A DNA stretch of 64,000 bases from Bradyrhizobium sp. Ai1a-2 (GTDB lineage: Bacteria > Pseudomonadota > Alphaproteobacteria > Rhizobiales > Xanthobacteraceae): positions 1 to 64,000 of the forward strand of contig NZ_AUEZ01000019.1 in assembly GCF_000426245.1 (NCBI RefSeq). Reading direction: 5' to 3'. Numbering within the stretch: the stretch's first letter is position 1; every line of letters starts with the position of its first letter. The notes under the pieces were generated by a model. It worked only from the letters and a program-made list of their open reading frames with translations, had not been told where the DNA came from and did no database searches. Below are positions 53,488 to 62,415 of the stretch, one piece after another. The translations under genes were made by a program, and so were the position numbers.

Positions 53488-54263
53488 ACGCACCTTTACC
53501 CAGCGCGATGACCGCCTATTCGATCGGCAAGGGCGTGTCGCTTGATAGCGCCGAGGAGCTGGAAGCCGTGCTGCGCCATATCGGCGCGACGCGCTATCAC
53601 AACCTGCATCCGTTCCATAAGCTCTTGCACGGCGGCAAGCTGAACAAGGGCCAGGTGCAGGCCTGGGCGCTGAACCGCTACTATTACCAGAGCACGATCC
53701 CGATCAAGGACGCGATCGTGATCTCGCGCTTCCGCGACCGCAGTACCCGCATCGAATGGCGCCACCGCATCGAGGACCATGACGGCGACGTCGATAGCGA
53801 AGGCGGCATCGAGCGCTGGCTGAAGCTGACCGAAGGTCTCGGCCTCGACAGCGCCTATGTCGAATCGACCGAAGGCATCCTGCCGGCGACGCGCTTTGCA
53901 GTCGAAGCCTATGTGCATTTCTGCCGCGACCGCACGCCCCTGGAGGCAATCGCCTCGTCGCTGACGGAGCTGTTCGCGCCGAACCTGCATGAGGAGCGCA
54001 TCTCCGGGATGCTGCAGCACTATGACTTCGTCAATCCTGATATCATGAGCTATTTCAAGCGCCGCCTGCAGCAGGCGCCGCGCGATGCCGGCTTTGCGCT
54101 CGACTATGTCAAGAAGCACGCCACGACACAGGCTGAGCGCGAGGCGGTCTGCAATGCGCTGATCTTCAAGACCAGCGTGCTGTGGGTGCAGCTCGACGCG
54201 CTCTATCATGCCTATGTCGACGGCCATATCCCGCCCGGCGCCTTCGTGCCGACGGCGAGCTAG
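53484..54263 (+). CDS. pqqC: Pyrroloquinoline-quinone synthase
   Basis: A 259-residue PqqC enzyme that performs the final ring closure and eight-electron oxidation of the intermediate to PQQ. Motifs include HPFHKLLHGGKLNKGQVQAWALNRYYYQ and IEDHDGD near the active site. The start is a TTG at 53484 that overlaps the pqqB stop codon (TTGA); an in-frame ATG at 53508 is possible but would lose eight residues. GGAG is upstream of the TTG. Confidence 0.95.
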   Translation: MNAPLPSAMTAYSIGKGVSLDSAEELEAVLRHIGATRYHNLHPFHKLLHGGKLNKGQVQAWALNRYYYQSTIPIKDAIVISRFRDRSTRIEWRHRIEDHDGDVDSEGGIERWLKLTEGLGLDSAYVESTEGILPATRFAVEAYVHFCRDRTPLEAIASSLTELFAPNLHEERISGMLQHYDFVNPDIMSYFKRRLQQAPRDAGFALDYVKKHATTQAEREAVCNALIFKTSVLWVQLDALYHAYVDGHIPPGAFVPTAS

Positions 54264-54274
54264 AGGATTTTTTG

Positions 54275-54583
54275 ATGGCGGGCCGCAACATCAGCGTCAG
54301 CGAGGCAAGCCGGCCGAAATTGCCGCGGCATGCCAAGCTGAAGTTCGACGAGACACGGCAGGTCTGGGTGATCCTGGCGCCGGAACGCGTGCTGGCGCCG
54401 GATGAGATCGCGGTCGAAGTGCTGCAGCTCTGCGACGGCGAGCGCAGCGTCGCCGAGATGGTCGATCACCTTGCCGCGAAATACGCCGCACCGCGCGAGG
54501 CGATCTTGACCGACGTGATCGCGATGCTGCAGGACCTGGCGGACAAGGGTTTTCTCACGGAGGTACGGGAGAAGACGCCATGA
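54275..54583 (+). CDS. pqqD: PQQ biosynthesis chaperone PqqD
   Basis: A 102-residue winged-helix-type RRE protein that carries PqqA to PqqE. The segment PRHAKLKFDETRQVWVILAPERVL is the strand-rich substrate-binding part, and CDGERSVAEMVDHLAAKY follows. The ATG at 54275 has GAGG in front. Its stop codon overlaps pqqE by four bases. Confidence 0.94.
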   Translation: MAGRNISVSEASRPKLPRHAKLKFDETRQVWVILAPERVLAPDEIAVEVLQLCDGERSVAEMVDHLAAKYAAPREAILTDVIAMLQDLADKGFLTEVREKTP

Positions 54584-55788
54584 GCGACATTCTCACCGAA
54601 GGCAAGACGGAGGCTGTGGCTCCGACTGACGGTCTTACAGTGCTGGAGCAGCGCCGCTCGACTGCGACGAGCTATGGCATTCCGCTGGCAGTGCTCGCGG
54701 AGCTGACGCACCGCTGCCCGCTGCAATGCCCCTATTGCTCCAACCCGGTCGAGCTCGACCGCTCCGGCAGCGAGCTCACCACCGAGGAATGGAAGAAGGT
54801 GATGACCGAGCTCGTCGAGCTCGGCGTGCTGCAGATCCATTTCTCCGGCGGCGAGCCGACCGCGCGCAAGGATCTCGTCGAGCTGGTGCAGCACGCTAAC
54901 GATGTCGGGCTCTATACCAACCTGATCACGTCGGCCGTGCTGCTGACGAAGGAAAGACTGGCGGCGCTCGCCGACGCCGGCCTCTGCCATGTGCAGATCA
55001 GCTTCCAGGGCAACGAGCCTGTCGTGGCCGACCGTGTCGCGGGCCTGAAGAATTCGCACGAGAAGAAGATCCAGGCCGCGAGGTGGACGCGCGAGCTCGA
55101 CCTGCCGCTCACCGTCAATGCGGTGATGCACCGGCAGAACCTGCACCAGCTTTCCGATATCATCCAGATGGCGGTCGATCTCGACGCCGACCGGCTGGAA
55201 GTCGCCAACGTGCAGTATTACGGCTGGGCGCTGAAGAACCGCGCCGCCTTGATGCCGACGATCGCGCAGATCGAGGAGACCAGCCGTATCGTCGAGGAGG
55301 CGCAGGCTCGGCTGAAAGGCGTGCTCGCGATCGATTACGTGGTGCCGGATTATTACGCGCTGCGGCCGAAGAAGTGCATGGGCGGCTGGGGCCGGCAGTT
55401 CTTCAACATCTCGCCGGCCGGCAAGGTGCTCCCGTGCCATGCCGCCGAAAGCATCACCGGGCTTGAGTTCGAATCCGTGCGCTCGAACCACTCGATCGCC
55501 TGGATCTGGCAGAACTCGGAAGCCTTCAACCGCTATCGCGGCACGGGCTGGATGCCCGAGCCATGCAAATCCTGCGAATTCCGCGAGGTCGATTACGGCG
55601 GCTGCCGCTGCCAGGCCTTTGCGCTGACCGGCGATGCCGGCAATACCGACCCGGCCTGCACGCTGTCGCCGATGCACGAGAGGATCTTCAAGCTCGCGGA
55701 GACCGAGGCGGCCGCCAACAACAACCGCTTCCTCTATCGCAATTTCGCCGGCGGCACGCTGGAGACAGAAGGCGACCATGGCGCCTGA
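54580..55788 (+). CDS. pqqE: PQQ biosynthesis radical SAM protein PqqE
   Basis: A 402-residue radical SAM enzyme: [4Fe-4S] ligands Cys46, Cys50 and Cys53 (CPLQCPYC), and a C-terminal SPASM-like region with more cysteines (CKSCEFREVDYGGCRC). It makes the Glu-Tyr carbon cross-link in PqqA. The start overlaps pqqD by four bases. The following peptidase gene overlaps pqqE by 11 bases. Confidence 0.96.
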   Translation: MSDILTEGKTEAVAPTDGLTVLEQRRSTATSYGIPLAVLAELTHRCPLQCPYCSNPVELDRSGSELTTEEWKKVMTELVELGVLQIHFSGGEPTARKDLVELVQHANDVGLYTNLITSAVLLTKERLAALADAGLCHVQISFQGNEPVVADRVAGLKNSHEKKIQAARWTRELDLPLTVNAVMHRQNLHQLSDIIQMAVDLDADRLEVANVQYYGWALKNRAALMPTIAQIEETSRIVEEAQARLKGVLAIDYVVPDYYALRPKKCMGGWGRQFFNISPAGKVLPCHAAESITGLEFESVRSNHSIAWIWQNSEAFNRYRGTGWMPEPCKSCEFREVDYGGCRCQAFALTGDAGNTDPACTLSPMHERIFKLAETEAAANNNRFLYRNFAGGTLETEGDHGA

Positions 55789-56764
55789 CGCCGAGGCAGG
55801 CAAATCATTGGGCCGCACGGATCCCTTCGCGCCACTGACCTCCGAATTCCTTGATGTCGGCGACGATCACGAGATCTATGTCGAGAGCGTCGGCCGCGAG
55901 GGCGGCGTGCCGGCGGTCTATCTGCATGGCGGCCCCGGCAGCGGCTGCCAGGCTGATCACCGCCGCCTGTTCGATCCCGAGCGCTTTCATGCAGTGCTGT
56001 TCGACCAGCGCGGCGCCGGACGCAGCCGGCCGAAGGGAAAGCGCGAGGCCAACACGCTGCCGCTCCTGATCGCGGACATGGAGACGATCCGGCAGAAATT
56101 CGGCTTCGAGCGCTGGCTGGTGGTCGGCGGCTCCTGGGGCGCGACGCTCGCTTTGGCCTATGCGCAAGCGCATCCGGAGCGCGTCACCGGTCTTGTGCTG
56201 CGCGCAACCTTCCTCGGCACGCGCGCCGAATTGGAGAGCGTCTTTCTCGACACGCTGCCGCGCTTCTATCCCGCGCTGTCGGCGGACTTCCTGAGCCTGC
56301 TGCCGATCGAGGAGCGCGACCGGCCGCTCGAGGCCTATTGGCGGCGCATCCTCGATGCGGATCCGGCGGTGCACGGCCCCGCCGCGCGCGCCTGGCATGA
56401 TACCGAGCACATCCTCTCCGTCCACGCGCCCGCCCGCGTACGGCTTGATCCCGCCTCGCTGAACTCTTCGCGTGCCCTGCCCGCGACGCCGTTCATGGAG
56501 GCGCATTACTTCGCCAATGACTGCTTCATGGCGCCCGACCAGTTGATGAACGAAATCGGCAAGCTTGCGGAGATTCCCGGCATCCTGGTGCAGGGCCGCT
56601 ACGATCTGCTGTGTCCGCCGGCCACATCGTTTGCACTGGCCGCACGCTGGCCGAAGGCCGAAGTCCGCATCGCCGAAGGCGCCGGGCACATCCTCTACGA
56701 CCCAGGTGTCCGCGACGCCGTGATGAGGGCAATCGCGGATCTCGCCTCGCGCAAGGCGGGCTAG
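55778..56764 (+). CDS. pip: Prolyl aminopeptidase (proline iminopeptidase)
   Basis: A 328-residue alpha/beta hydrolase of the S33 family. The oxyanion segment is HGGPGSG and the nucleophile is Ser119 in GGSWGAT; Asp (GRYDLLCP) and His (EGAGHILYDP) complete the triad. It removes N-terminal proline or similar residues from peptides. Its start lies inside pqqE (11-base overlap), so it is translationally coupled to the pqq operon and might help trim or degrade PqqA-derived peptides. The TAG stop lies in a CTAGAGCTTC sequence like family D ends. Confidence 0.9.
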   Translation: MAPDAEAGKSLGRTDPFAPLTSEFLDVGDDHEIYVESVGREGGVPAVYLHGGPGSGCQADHRRLFDPERFHAVLFDQRGAGRSRPKGKREANTLPLLIADMETIRQKFGFERWLVVGGSWGATLALAYAQAHPERVTGLVLRATFLGTRAELESVFLDTLPRFYPALSADFLSLLPIEERDRPLEAYWRRILDADPAVHGPAARAWHDTEHILSVHAPARVRLDPASLNSSRALPATPFMEAHYFANDCFMAPDQLMNEIGKLAEIPGILVQGRYDLLCPPATSFALAARWPKAEVRIAEGAGHILYDPGVRDAVMRAIADLASRKAG

Positions 56765-56777
56765 AGCTTCCCATGAG

Positions 56778-58967
56778 TCAATGCTGCGGGCACCTGCCAG
56801 GCGGGCAGGCCGCTCCTCCGCGAGCGGCCGGCGCAGCAGGCCGCGGCGGTGGCGCGGCGCGCTGCACCTGATGCATCTGCGGCGGCGGTGATGCGACCCG
56901 CGGCGGTGGTGGCGCGGCCATGCGTGGCGGTGGCGCCGCGGCGCGCGGAGCGACTGATGGCGTCGGCCTCGCCAATGCGGTTGCCGCGGGCGCGTGGCGC
57001 GACGGCGGCGCGCCAGCGGCCCTTGGAATATCCGCCGGCCGTGCGGCCGATGGGCGCTGTCCGCGCGTTGCCCGGTTGAGTTTCGTGTCGGTCGGCGCAG
57101 CGGCAACGCTCGGCGAAGCTCCAGGCCTGGTCACGTTCGGCTGCGCGCCGGTGGCAGGCGCCGTCGCGGTCTGCGGCGAAGGCTGGCCCCTGGTCCCGGC
57201 CGGCGCATTGGCACCAGCCGCGTTGGGCGGAGCCGTCAGTCTGGTCGCCTTGGAGCCCGGATCAGGCTGCGCGGCGGTCGCGGGCGCTGTCGCCTGCGGC
57301 AATGGCTGCCTCCCGGCGCCCGGCAGCGCATGCGCGCCGGCGGCGTTGGGTGCCGCGCCCGGCGCTGTTGACGCGGGCGGCGCAAACTTGGTGCCCAGCG
57401 CCGGCTGAGCGGCGCCTTGCGGCGATGGCTGGACCAGATTGGCCCGCTGGGCCGCGGCGGGCGGCAGCGATGGCGCTATCGCCGGTCGAACTCCGCCACC
57501 ATTGAACTTCGTCCCGAGTGCGCCAAGCTGCGCCGGGGTTGGGTTCGGATTGTTGATGACCTCGTTGATAACAGTCCGGTTGTGGATGTTGGCGAACACG
57601 ATGTTGTTCGGCGGCGGCGCAACGTAGATCGGCGGCCGGACATAGACCGGGATCGGCACGAACAGCGGAACGGGGAGCACGAACAGTGCGACCGGAGGCG
57701 GCGGTGGCGGCAGCACCACGAAATCCGGCGGCGGTGGCGGCAGGAAGAACACCGGCGGCGGTGGCGGCGGCGCAAAGGCGTACACCGGGTCGTCGAAATA
57801 GAGCACCGGCCGATCGTCCACATACATCAACTCATCGGGCGGCGGTGGAGGGACATCGTAGTCGATCGGCGCAAAGGACGGCGGCGGCTCCAGCGCTGCC
57901 GAAAGGATCATAAGACGCCGCCGCGCATCTGCGACATGCGGGCCACGCGGATAGCGATGGAGATAGGACCAATAGGCATCCGGCGAATCGGTGCGATAGG
58001 TCCGCCCCCAGGTGATCGCCTCGCGCCGCGCAGCGACGATCGCCCTCACCCGCTTGGCAAGCGGATCATTCGGAAACGCCTGCAGGAAGTCTTCGTAGCC
58101 CTGCAGCGTGTCGCGCTCCAGCGCGGCGGCATAGGCGTCCTTGGCGTCGAAGTCGCGGATCGGCTTGTCGCGGACGCTGGCATCCACCTGGGTCGGCGGC
58201 GCGTCCTGCTGCCGCTCGAAGAACATGAAGGGCGTGTCGATCTTCTGCGCGTTCCACGGAATCTGCGCACCCTTGGTCATGTCGCTGACGCGCAGGCGGA
58301 CGCGGTCGAACAGCTCGGGCAGCGGCAGGCCGCCGGCGCGGATCATCTCCGCGAGCGCCTGCGCGTAGGGGCCGTAAGGCGGCTGGCCTTCGGGCGCGAT
58401 CGTCCCAGGCGCGGCATTGAACGCCACCAGCATCTTCGCATCGGGCTCGACCAGCGCCAAGCCGCCGGCGAGCGGCTGCCCCTCCTTGGCAAAGGAATTC
58501 GCGCGCGCGCCGTCGAGCACGATGATGTTGGCCTTCACCGGAAGCGCGGAGAGCTGGCGCATGTAGTCCGACAGCCGCAGGCTTTCGACCGGAACATCGA
58601 TGTCGCGGGCGATCTTGGCATCGACCGGAACGAAGTAATTCTCACCGGTAAGCTGCACGCCGTAGCCGGCGAGATAGACGAAGGCGACCGTGTTCGGTCC
58701 CGCCTCCTGGACCTTCTGCACGAACTCGCGGAACGACTTCCGAAGCGTCTCGCCGTCGAGGTCACGCGCGCCGACGACGTCGAAGCCCGCGGCCTGAAGC
58801 GTCTGCGCCACGAGGCCCGCATCGTTGGCCGCGGTCGGCAGCGCGCCGCTCGCGTAGGCGCCGTTGCCGATCACCAGCGCGACCCGCTTCTCCTGCTCCT
58901 GCGCCTGTGCGGGCAGCGCAATCGATGACACCAGGCCGATAAACAATGCCAACAGAATGCGCGTCAT
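56778..58967 (-). CDS. Caspase-fold protein lacking both catalytic residues
   Basis: A 729-residue exported protein: signal peptide (about 1-22), a caspase-like p20 domain (about 27-240), and a very long Pro/Ala-rich tail (about 375-729). The caspase catalytic His is replaced by Tyr102 (LAGYGVQ; normally AGHG) and the Cys by Ala154 (VLDGARAN; normally DACRN), so it cannot be a peptidase. It may act as a binding scaffold in the periplasm. The gene is convergent with pip (13 bases apart). AGGGGATAC precedes the ATG at 58967. Confidence 0.9.
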   Translation of the reverse strand: MTRILLALFIGLVSSIALPAQAQEQEKRVALVIGNGAYASGALPTAANDAGLVAQTLQAAGFDVVGARDLDGETLRKSFREFVQKVQEAGPNTVAFVYLAGYGVQLTGENYFVPVDAKIARDIDVPVESLRLSDYMRQLSALPVKANIIVLDGARANSFAKEGQPLAGGLALVEPDAKMLVAFNAAPGTIAPEGQPPYGPYAQALAEMIRAGGLPLPELFDRVRLRVSDMTKGAQIPWNAQKIDTPFMFFERQQDAPPTQVDASVRDKPIRDFDAKDAYAAALERDTLQGYEDFLQAFPNDPLAKRVRAIVAARREAITWGRTYRTDSPDAYWSYLHRYPRGPHVADARRRLMILSAALEPPPSFAPIDYDVPPPPPDELMYVDDRPVLYFDDPVYAFAPPPPPPVFFLPPPPPDFVVLPPPPPPVALFVLPVPLFVPIPVYVRPPIYVAPPPNNIVFANIHNRTVINEVINNPNPTPAQLGALGTKFNGGGVRPAIAPSLPPAAAQRANLVQPSPQGAAQPALGTKFAPPASTAPGAAPNAAGAHALPGAGRQPLPQATAPATAAQPDPGSKATRLTAPPNAAGANAPAGTRGQPSPQTATAPATGAQPNVTRPGASPSVAAAPTDTKLNRATRGQRPSAARPADIPRAAGAPPSRHAPAATALARPTPSVAPRAAAPPPRMAAPPPPRVASPPPQMHQVQRAAPPPRPAAPAARGGAACPPGRCPQH

Positions 58968-59325
58968 GATCGTATCCCCTATCGGATGCCAATCGATTGG
59001 ATTCCTCGACGGGTGAACCATCGGTGAACAAGGAGTACGCCAATTATGGCAATCCTTGGCCTCCCCTCGGCGTTCCACGGGCTTTTCGTCGCGGCCCTTT
59101 CTACGCCGTCAGTGAATTGGAACCGTGGCTGACGGACATACCGCTTGAAGCCGCAGGCGTTGAGCATGATTCCAGTTCGCAGGTTTGGAATTCCGGAGCC
59201 GGCGCATTTCCATTCGGACAAAGTCCGCCTTGATCTAGCTCAAGCGTTCCTGCGCGTGATCAGGATTGTCTCGTTTCAAGCTCGGATTTCCGACCTCAGC
59301 GTTCAGAACACAGGGACCAGGTCTC
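58968..59325. other. Divergent intergenic region with FixK box
   Basis: These 358 bases lie between the caspase-fold gene and the gene at 59326. They contain the FixK-like box at 59231-59244 and no convincing gene. Confidence 0.55.
59231..59244. promoter_or_regulatory. FixK/FNR-type box
   Basis: TTGATCTAGCTCAA matches the FixK/FNR palindrome in all but one position. It is 82 bases upstream of the ATG at 59326; with class II spacing the transcript would start near 59278. Low-oxygen activation of that gene is inferred. Confidence 0.6.
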
Positions 59326-59763
59326 ATGCGCGACCTTCGCGGTGCCATTGCATCCAGCCTGATGACGTTCGCCGCGTGGATGGCGACGACCGGTCCTTCG
59401 CTGGCAGACACCGGCACCGTGCATGTCCTCTTCTCGAAGGCCGGGATCATCGCCGCTGTCGGCAATGGTACAGGCGTGCTGACATTCCGCGGAAGACAAT
59501 ATCCCTTCGACGTTTGGGGCGCGAGCTTCGGCGCCACGCTTGCGCTGACAGTCAACGAATTCGTTGGGCAGGCCCAGAACCTGCGCAATCCCGGCGATCT
59601 GGCAGGCACCTACACTGCGGTCGGAGCCGCCGGCGCTCTCGTCGCCGGAGCTGGCGCGGCGCGCCTGCGGAATGCGAATGGCGTCGTCCTGGTGCTTCGC
59701 GGACCCAGGTTGGGCGTGGAGCTTTCGGCCAGCCTGGCTCGCGTCACCATTACGATGAGGTGA
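59326..59763 (+). CDS. Small exported beta-rich protein
   Basis: A 145-residue protein with a signal peptide (about 1-27, ending PSLAD) and a Gly/Val-rich mature part: VHVLFSKAGIIAAVGNGTGVLTFRG, then AGTYTAVGAAGALVAGAGAARLRN and VELSASLARVTITMR. Its pattern of GxGxG-rich strands suggests a small beta-structured exported protein related to the EipA-like type. The FixK-like box upstream suggests induction under low oxygen. A methyltransferase remnant follows in the same frame after its stop. Confidence 0.7.
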   Translation: MRDLRGAIASSLMTFAAWMATTGPSLADTGTVHVLFSKAGIIAAVGNGTGVLTFRGRQYPFDVWGASFGATLALTVNEFVGQAQNLRNPGDLAGTYTAVGAAGALVAGAGAARLRNANGVVLVLRGPRLGVELSASLARVTITMR

Positions 59764-59952
59764 CCGGGACCTGTCATCTATTTCCGCGATCGCGTGACCA
59801 AGCCGATTGGGATGGGCGAGCGCGTCGGCCATACCCATGCCAGCCAAAGCGAGTGGTCTCTGCTGGAGCGCGCAGGTTTCCGGCTTGTCCGCATCGTGCC
59901 GCTGATGGACGGCGCAGGCTTCACGCTGTTCGAAGCCGTTCTCTCCGATTGA
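59764..59952 (+). pseudogene. O-methyltransferase 3' remnant
   Basis: In the same frame and directly after the stop codon of the preceding gene, 62 codons read like a methyltransferase C-terminus: VIYFRDRVTKPIGMGERV, SEWSLLERAGFRLVRIVP and GAGFTLFEAVLSD. There is no start codon, ribosome site or catalytic domain, so it is a remnant. A whole O-methyltransferase gene with a similar ending lies at 62416-63432. Confidence 0.6.
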
Positions 59953-59983
59953 GCAGGCTTTGCGCCCAAAGGCGATTGCGCGC

Positions 59984-60778
59984 TCAAGCAACGAGACGAT
60001 GTCGTTCCAAGAAGTCCTTGATCGCTGCGTTCACGGGGCCTGGGTTCGTCATGTTGACGGAGTGACCGCCGGCAATCACGATCAATTCCGCATTGGGGAT
60101 TGCTTGCTTCATGGCTTGCGCCCTGGAGAGGGGAATGGCGGCATCGGCGTCGCCATGGATGACCAGTGCGGGGACGCGGATCGCGGAGATCTTGTCGGTG
60201 ATATCGTCTCGGCGAGCGAGCGTGTCGAGACAGCTCAAGAGATTTGGCGCCGTCATGGCGCGCCACCTTTCCTTCCAGGCGGAAGCGCCGGCCCAGTGGG
60301 GACCGAAAATGATGTGCTCGACCGTGGTGGCGATTTCGTCCGGCAGCTTGCCTGCGATCCATGCGCCAAGTAGCGCCCGATAGCTCGCGAGTGTTTGCGC
60401 ATCATCTACGCCTGCCTGCGTCGCGATCAAGACCAAGGCACGGACGCGTTCGGGATGCGTCAAGGCGCATCTCATACCCAGGAAGGAGCCCTGAGACACG
60501 CCGACGAGAATGGCGCTCTCGATGCCGAGAAACGCAAGAAGTGCAGAGAGATCGTTTGCGGAGTCATAGTAAGAAAAGGGCGGCAACGTTTCCGTGGCGG
60601 TCTTCCCATGCCCGCGCTCGTCCCACAGGATGCACCGGTATCTATCCCGGAGCGCCATCACCTGCGGAGAGAACATCGTGCCGTCAAGCAACAGTCCGTG
60701 CGAGAAGATTACTGCCGGGCCGGACCCGCCCGTGTCCTCGTAATAGAGCCGCTGACCGTTAACGTCCGCGTAGGGCAC
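59984..60778 (-). CDS. Alpha/beta-fold hydrolase
   Basis: A 264-residue cytosolic hydrolase with the nucleophile Ser95 in GVSQGS, Asp in HGDADAAIP and His in AGGHSVNM. The GTG start at 60778 has AGGAG six bases in front and gives the usual MPYADVNGQRLYYEDTG beginning; a longer version from an ATG upstream lacks a ribosome site. Substrate unknown. It is not obviously linked to its neighbours. Confidence 0.9.
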   Translation of the reverse strand: MPYADVNGQRLYYEDTGGSGPAVIFSHGLLLDGTMFSPQVMALRDRYRCILWDERGHGKTATETLPPFSYYDSANDLSALLAFLGIESAILVGVSQGSFLGMRCALTHPERVRALVLIATQAGVDDAQTLASYRALLGAWIAGKLPDEIATTVEHIIFGPHWAGASAWKERWRAMTAPNLLSCLDTLARRDDITDKISAIRVPALVIHGDADAAIPLSRAQAMKQAIPNAELIVIAGGHSVNMTNPGPVNAAIKDFLERHRLVA

Positions 60779-60898
60779 TTCATTCTCCTGCTTGCCATTT
60801 TCCGTCATCCAAGCTTGCGGCATCGGTCTGACAAAGGCGACGGAATTTGAGCTACAGTGGTAACAGAGCGGATCGTCGGCGGTGCGTCGGACAATTCT

Positions 60899-61480
60899 TC
60901 ATAGTGAGTACAGCCGAGCGCGCAGCTGAACGTCGCTCTCGGAGGCGAGTTCGAGCAAACCGCGATAGGGATCGCCTTCTATCCCAAGAACGGCTGCGAA
61001 GGCGGGCTCTGTCTTGATCCCCGCCGACCTCTGCTGAAGGACCGCCTTGCGGAGGCGTCCGTCGTCGAGAGCCAGCAATCTTTTCTCGATCTCAAAATGC
61101 AGCCAGCCGTGCTGTTGATCCACCGGCCGTGCATCCCCGAACACCTCGAAGGGCCACCCGCCCCATTCGAAGCGGGCCACCACCGGTTGTCCCGAGGAGG
61201 TCCACTGATAGAGACGGAAGCCGACGCAGGATTGGTATTGTCTCCAGATCGTCGCGGCAAAGGCCACCGGGTCAAATGCGTGGCAGACAATGTCGATATC
61301 GCTTCCCGGCACGGAAAGCGCCAAGGGAAGCGTCCCGACCACACGCGGGTCGAACGCGCGGAGCACATCCAGCACACCTGAGCCAATGATCGCGGCTTCG
61401 TATTCCATCGTTGCCCGCCGGGACGAAACCGCCACCGCTTCGGCTCTCAGCCTTTCTGAGAATAGCATTCGCAGTACCAC
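60899..61480 (-). CDS. DUF4269 family protein
   Basis: A 193-residue protein with the family core LPLALSVPGSDIDIVCHAF and FRLYQWTSSGQPVVARFEWGG. The GSDIDIVC region looks like a nucleotidyltransferase-type GS/D-x-D metal motif. It lies 120 bases upstream of the hydrolase gene on the same strand. The start could also be an ATG at 61408. Function unknown. Confidence 0.85.
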   Translation of the reverse strand: MVLRMLFSERLRAEAVAVSSRRATMEYEAAIIGSGVLDVLRAFDPRVVGTLPLALSVPGSDIDIVCHAFDPVAFAATIWRQYQSCVGFRLYQWTSSGQPVVARFEWGGWPFEVFGDARPVDQQHGWLHFEIEKRLLALDDGRLRKAVLQQRSAGIKTEPAFAAVLGIEGDPYRGLLELASESDVQLRARLYSL

Positions 61481-61625
61481 ATTTCACGCGATCTTCCATC
61501 ATCGCTGCCGAGTGTTGCTGGACGCCGCGGCTCGTGAGATAATTTGCGTGCTTGTTGGCGAGTCACCCAATCGTCAATCCGCAATCCGCAATGACTCGCC
61601 TTCGCGAACGCTGAGGGAGAGCGTC

Positions 61626-62369
61626 ATGAAGATCATCGTCATTGGCGGCACCGGGCTGATCGGCTCGAAGCTGGTAGCGAAGCTCAGCCAACAGGGACAC
61701 GAGGCCGTGCCGGCCTCGCCGCGGTCGGGTGTGAACGCGGTGACGGGGGAAGGGCTCGCTACGGCGCTCGCCGGTGCGCAGGTCGCGGTGGACGTTTCCA
61801 ATTCGCCATCCTGGGAACCCGCAGCGGTGCTCGACTTCTTCGAGCGTTCGACTGGCAATCTGCTTGCTGCGGAAACCGCGGCCGGCGTGACGCATCACGT
61901 CGCGCTGTCGATTGTCGGGACCGACCGCTCGCCGGATATCGCCTATTTTCGGGCCAAGGTCGCGCAAGAGACATTGATCAAATCGTCCCGCGTTCCCTAC
62001 ACCATCGTGCGCGCGACCCAGTTCTTCGAATTCCTGAGCGCCATCGCCGAAACCGGAGCGATCGGGAACAGGATTGTCGTTCCAACGGCAATGTTTCAGC
62101 CAATCGCAGCCGACGATATCGTCGACTACCTCGCAGGGGCCGCGGTCGGACAGCCGCTGAACGGCACGGTGGATATTGCAGGCCCGGACAAGGCGCCGTT
62201 CAACGAATTCATTGCGCGCCGCCTCAAGGCATCAGGTGACAGCCGATCGGTTATCGGCGATCCAACTGCGCAGTATTACGGCGCACCGATCGACGATGAC
62301 TCCCTGACGCCGAGCGGAACAGCCTGGCTTGGACCAACCGATCTGAAAACATGGCTCGCGAAGGCTTAG
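61626..62369 (+). CDS. NmrA-like NAD(P)-binding protein
   Basis: A 247-residue atypical SDR with a GGTGLIG cofactor motif at 7-13 and no YxxxK triad, as in NmrA-like redox sensors or reductases acting on quinones and flavin-linked substrates. GAGGGAGAG is placed in front of the ATG. It is divergent from the DUF4269 gene and convergent with the methyltransferase gene. Confidence 0.88.
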   Translation: MKIIVIGGTGLIGSKLVAKLSQQGHEAVPASPRSGVNAVTGEGLATALAGAQVAVDVSNSPSWEPAAVLDFFERSTGNLLAAETAAGVTHHVALSIVGTDRSPDIAYFRAKVAQETLIKSSRVPYTIVRATQFFEFLSAIAETGAIGNRIVVPTAMFQPIAADDIVDYLAGAAVGQPLNGTVDIAGPDKAPFNEFIARRLKASGDSRSVIGDPTAQYYGAPIDDDSLTPSGTAWLGPTDLKTWLAKA

Positions 62370-62415
62370 CGCCGGCGGGAGCCTCGGTTGACCAAGGGTT
62401 GGAGCCAAACAGACT

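Noticed and set aside
59296..59991. Minus-strand frame antisense to the 59326 gene
   Set aside because: Overlaps a better-supported gene with a signal peptide and has no ribosome site or domain.
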